DNA of 33,400 bases from Trachelipus rathkii (taxonomy: Eukaryota; Arthropoda; Malacostraca; Isopoda; Trachelipodidae), in NCBI GenBank assembly GCA_015478945.1, contig JABUQX010053508.1, positions 85,001 to 118,400 of the forward strand, read 5' to 3'. Every line of letters starts with the position of its first letter. The first letter of the stretch is position 1. A program made the position numbers and the translations under genes. The notes below the pieces were generated by a model, which was not told where the DNA came from, searched no databases, and saw only the letters and a list, made by a program, of their open reading frames with translations. Positions 32,866 to 33,400 of this stretch are shown here, in pieces.

Positions 32866-33400
32866 ACTACGCAATAAAGAAATATATTAAATTTTTATTC
32901 TGTTATCGTAACAATATCCATCTATGCCTATAGGTCTGAGTGGTTTACGTTTGGGCGGTGAGCGAATCAATATGTTATGCAATAGTCAAATTGATCTCAA
33001 CATGAGTGATTTGTTGAGCGTATATACTATGAGGTATTCCGAAGTAAATTCAAGTTGCTGATAATGATGGTGGTTTCATACTCTCGTGATGATATTATTT
33101 TAGGGAATCACCAGCATTGATCACACTACAACTCAATTAGTAGTAAATTATAAACGACTAATCCATAAGGACCTAGTAAGTACAACATTGTACTACTTCT
33201 CTCTGTTTCTTACTATCTAGTTAAACGTACGTAAAAGTAGTTATAATTAAGTTGTCCATTTATACAACAAACACAAGCTCATTATTCCTACTCATCTTAA
33301 ATAAGCGCTTTTTGACTCTTCAAGTAGTAGTGTTTTCATTCTAACCATCGCAATGTTGTAAGTTAACTTTTTTAGAGTGGAGCTCTCACAGGAACCCGAA
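32866..33400. other. Unique DNA to window end, no gene seen
   Basis: Balanced AT-rich sequence with a palindromic GTACAACATTGTAC near 33180, and no open frame, element motif or RNA gene. The feature may continue past the window. Confidence 0.5.

Overview
The window looks like a piece of a repeat-dense arthropod nuclear genome. The most likely source is a decapod crustacean such as a penaeid shrimp, although no diagnostic gene confirms this. Evidence: very long (TA)n tracts between almost every unique segment, long (AAT)n/(ATT)n and GATA arrays, scattered TTAGG/CCTAA motifs (the arthropod telomere unit), at least three kinds of APE-type non-LTR retrotransposon relics, a tRNA-derived SINE, and no bacterial gene organisation. 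Most long open frames are translations of (TA)n or fragments of dead retroelements.

Left part (1-6188): unique AT-rich DNA broken by microsatellites. The only convincing host gene is the 3' end of a spliced gene on the + strand at 2757-3340. It has an acceptor, a 308-nt exon, a GTAAGA donor, a 197-nt intron, a phase-matched last exon encoding a PKKKRK nuclear-localisation motif, a stop and an AATAAA. Weaker single-exon candidates lie at 1857-2012, about 4860-4960 and 5728-5832.

Middle part (6190-18003): a retroelement graveyard. In order: a 5'-truncated jockey-like LINE (+), a tRNA-derived SINE (+), an RTE-like LINE (-) ending in a 7-bp tandem tail, a second jockey-like LINE (-), and an almost full-span APE LINE (+) at 13070-18003. 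The last carries a leading frame with a PHD-like zinc finger, a 2A-like motif (GDIERNPLP), and endonuclease and reverse transcriptase remnants. A separate block of about 1.2 kb, built as a large imperfect hairpin (arms of about 415 bp), interrupts it at the start of the endonuclease. All copies carry stops and frameshifts.

Right part (18004-33400): AT-rich, mostly non-coding DNA. A candidate exon lies at 18152-18335 and a CA-rich Thr/His-coding stretch at 19427-19753. The main structure is a direct tandem duplication of a composite unit of about 4-5 kb (23132-28211 and 28212 to about 31955). Each unit holds the same ordered blocks: a conserved island, a hairpin plus telomere-like cluster, a 285-bp tandem array closed by an inverted end, a purine-rich island and a last conserved island. 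The copies differ mainly by small indels and (TA)n length, so this is either a macrosatellite-like repeat or an assembly or haplotype artefact.

The mobile elements are dead copies and the host exons are isolated fragments, so no working pathway can be assembled from this window.
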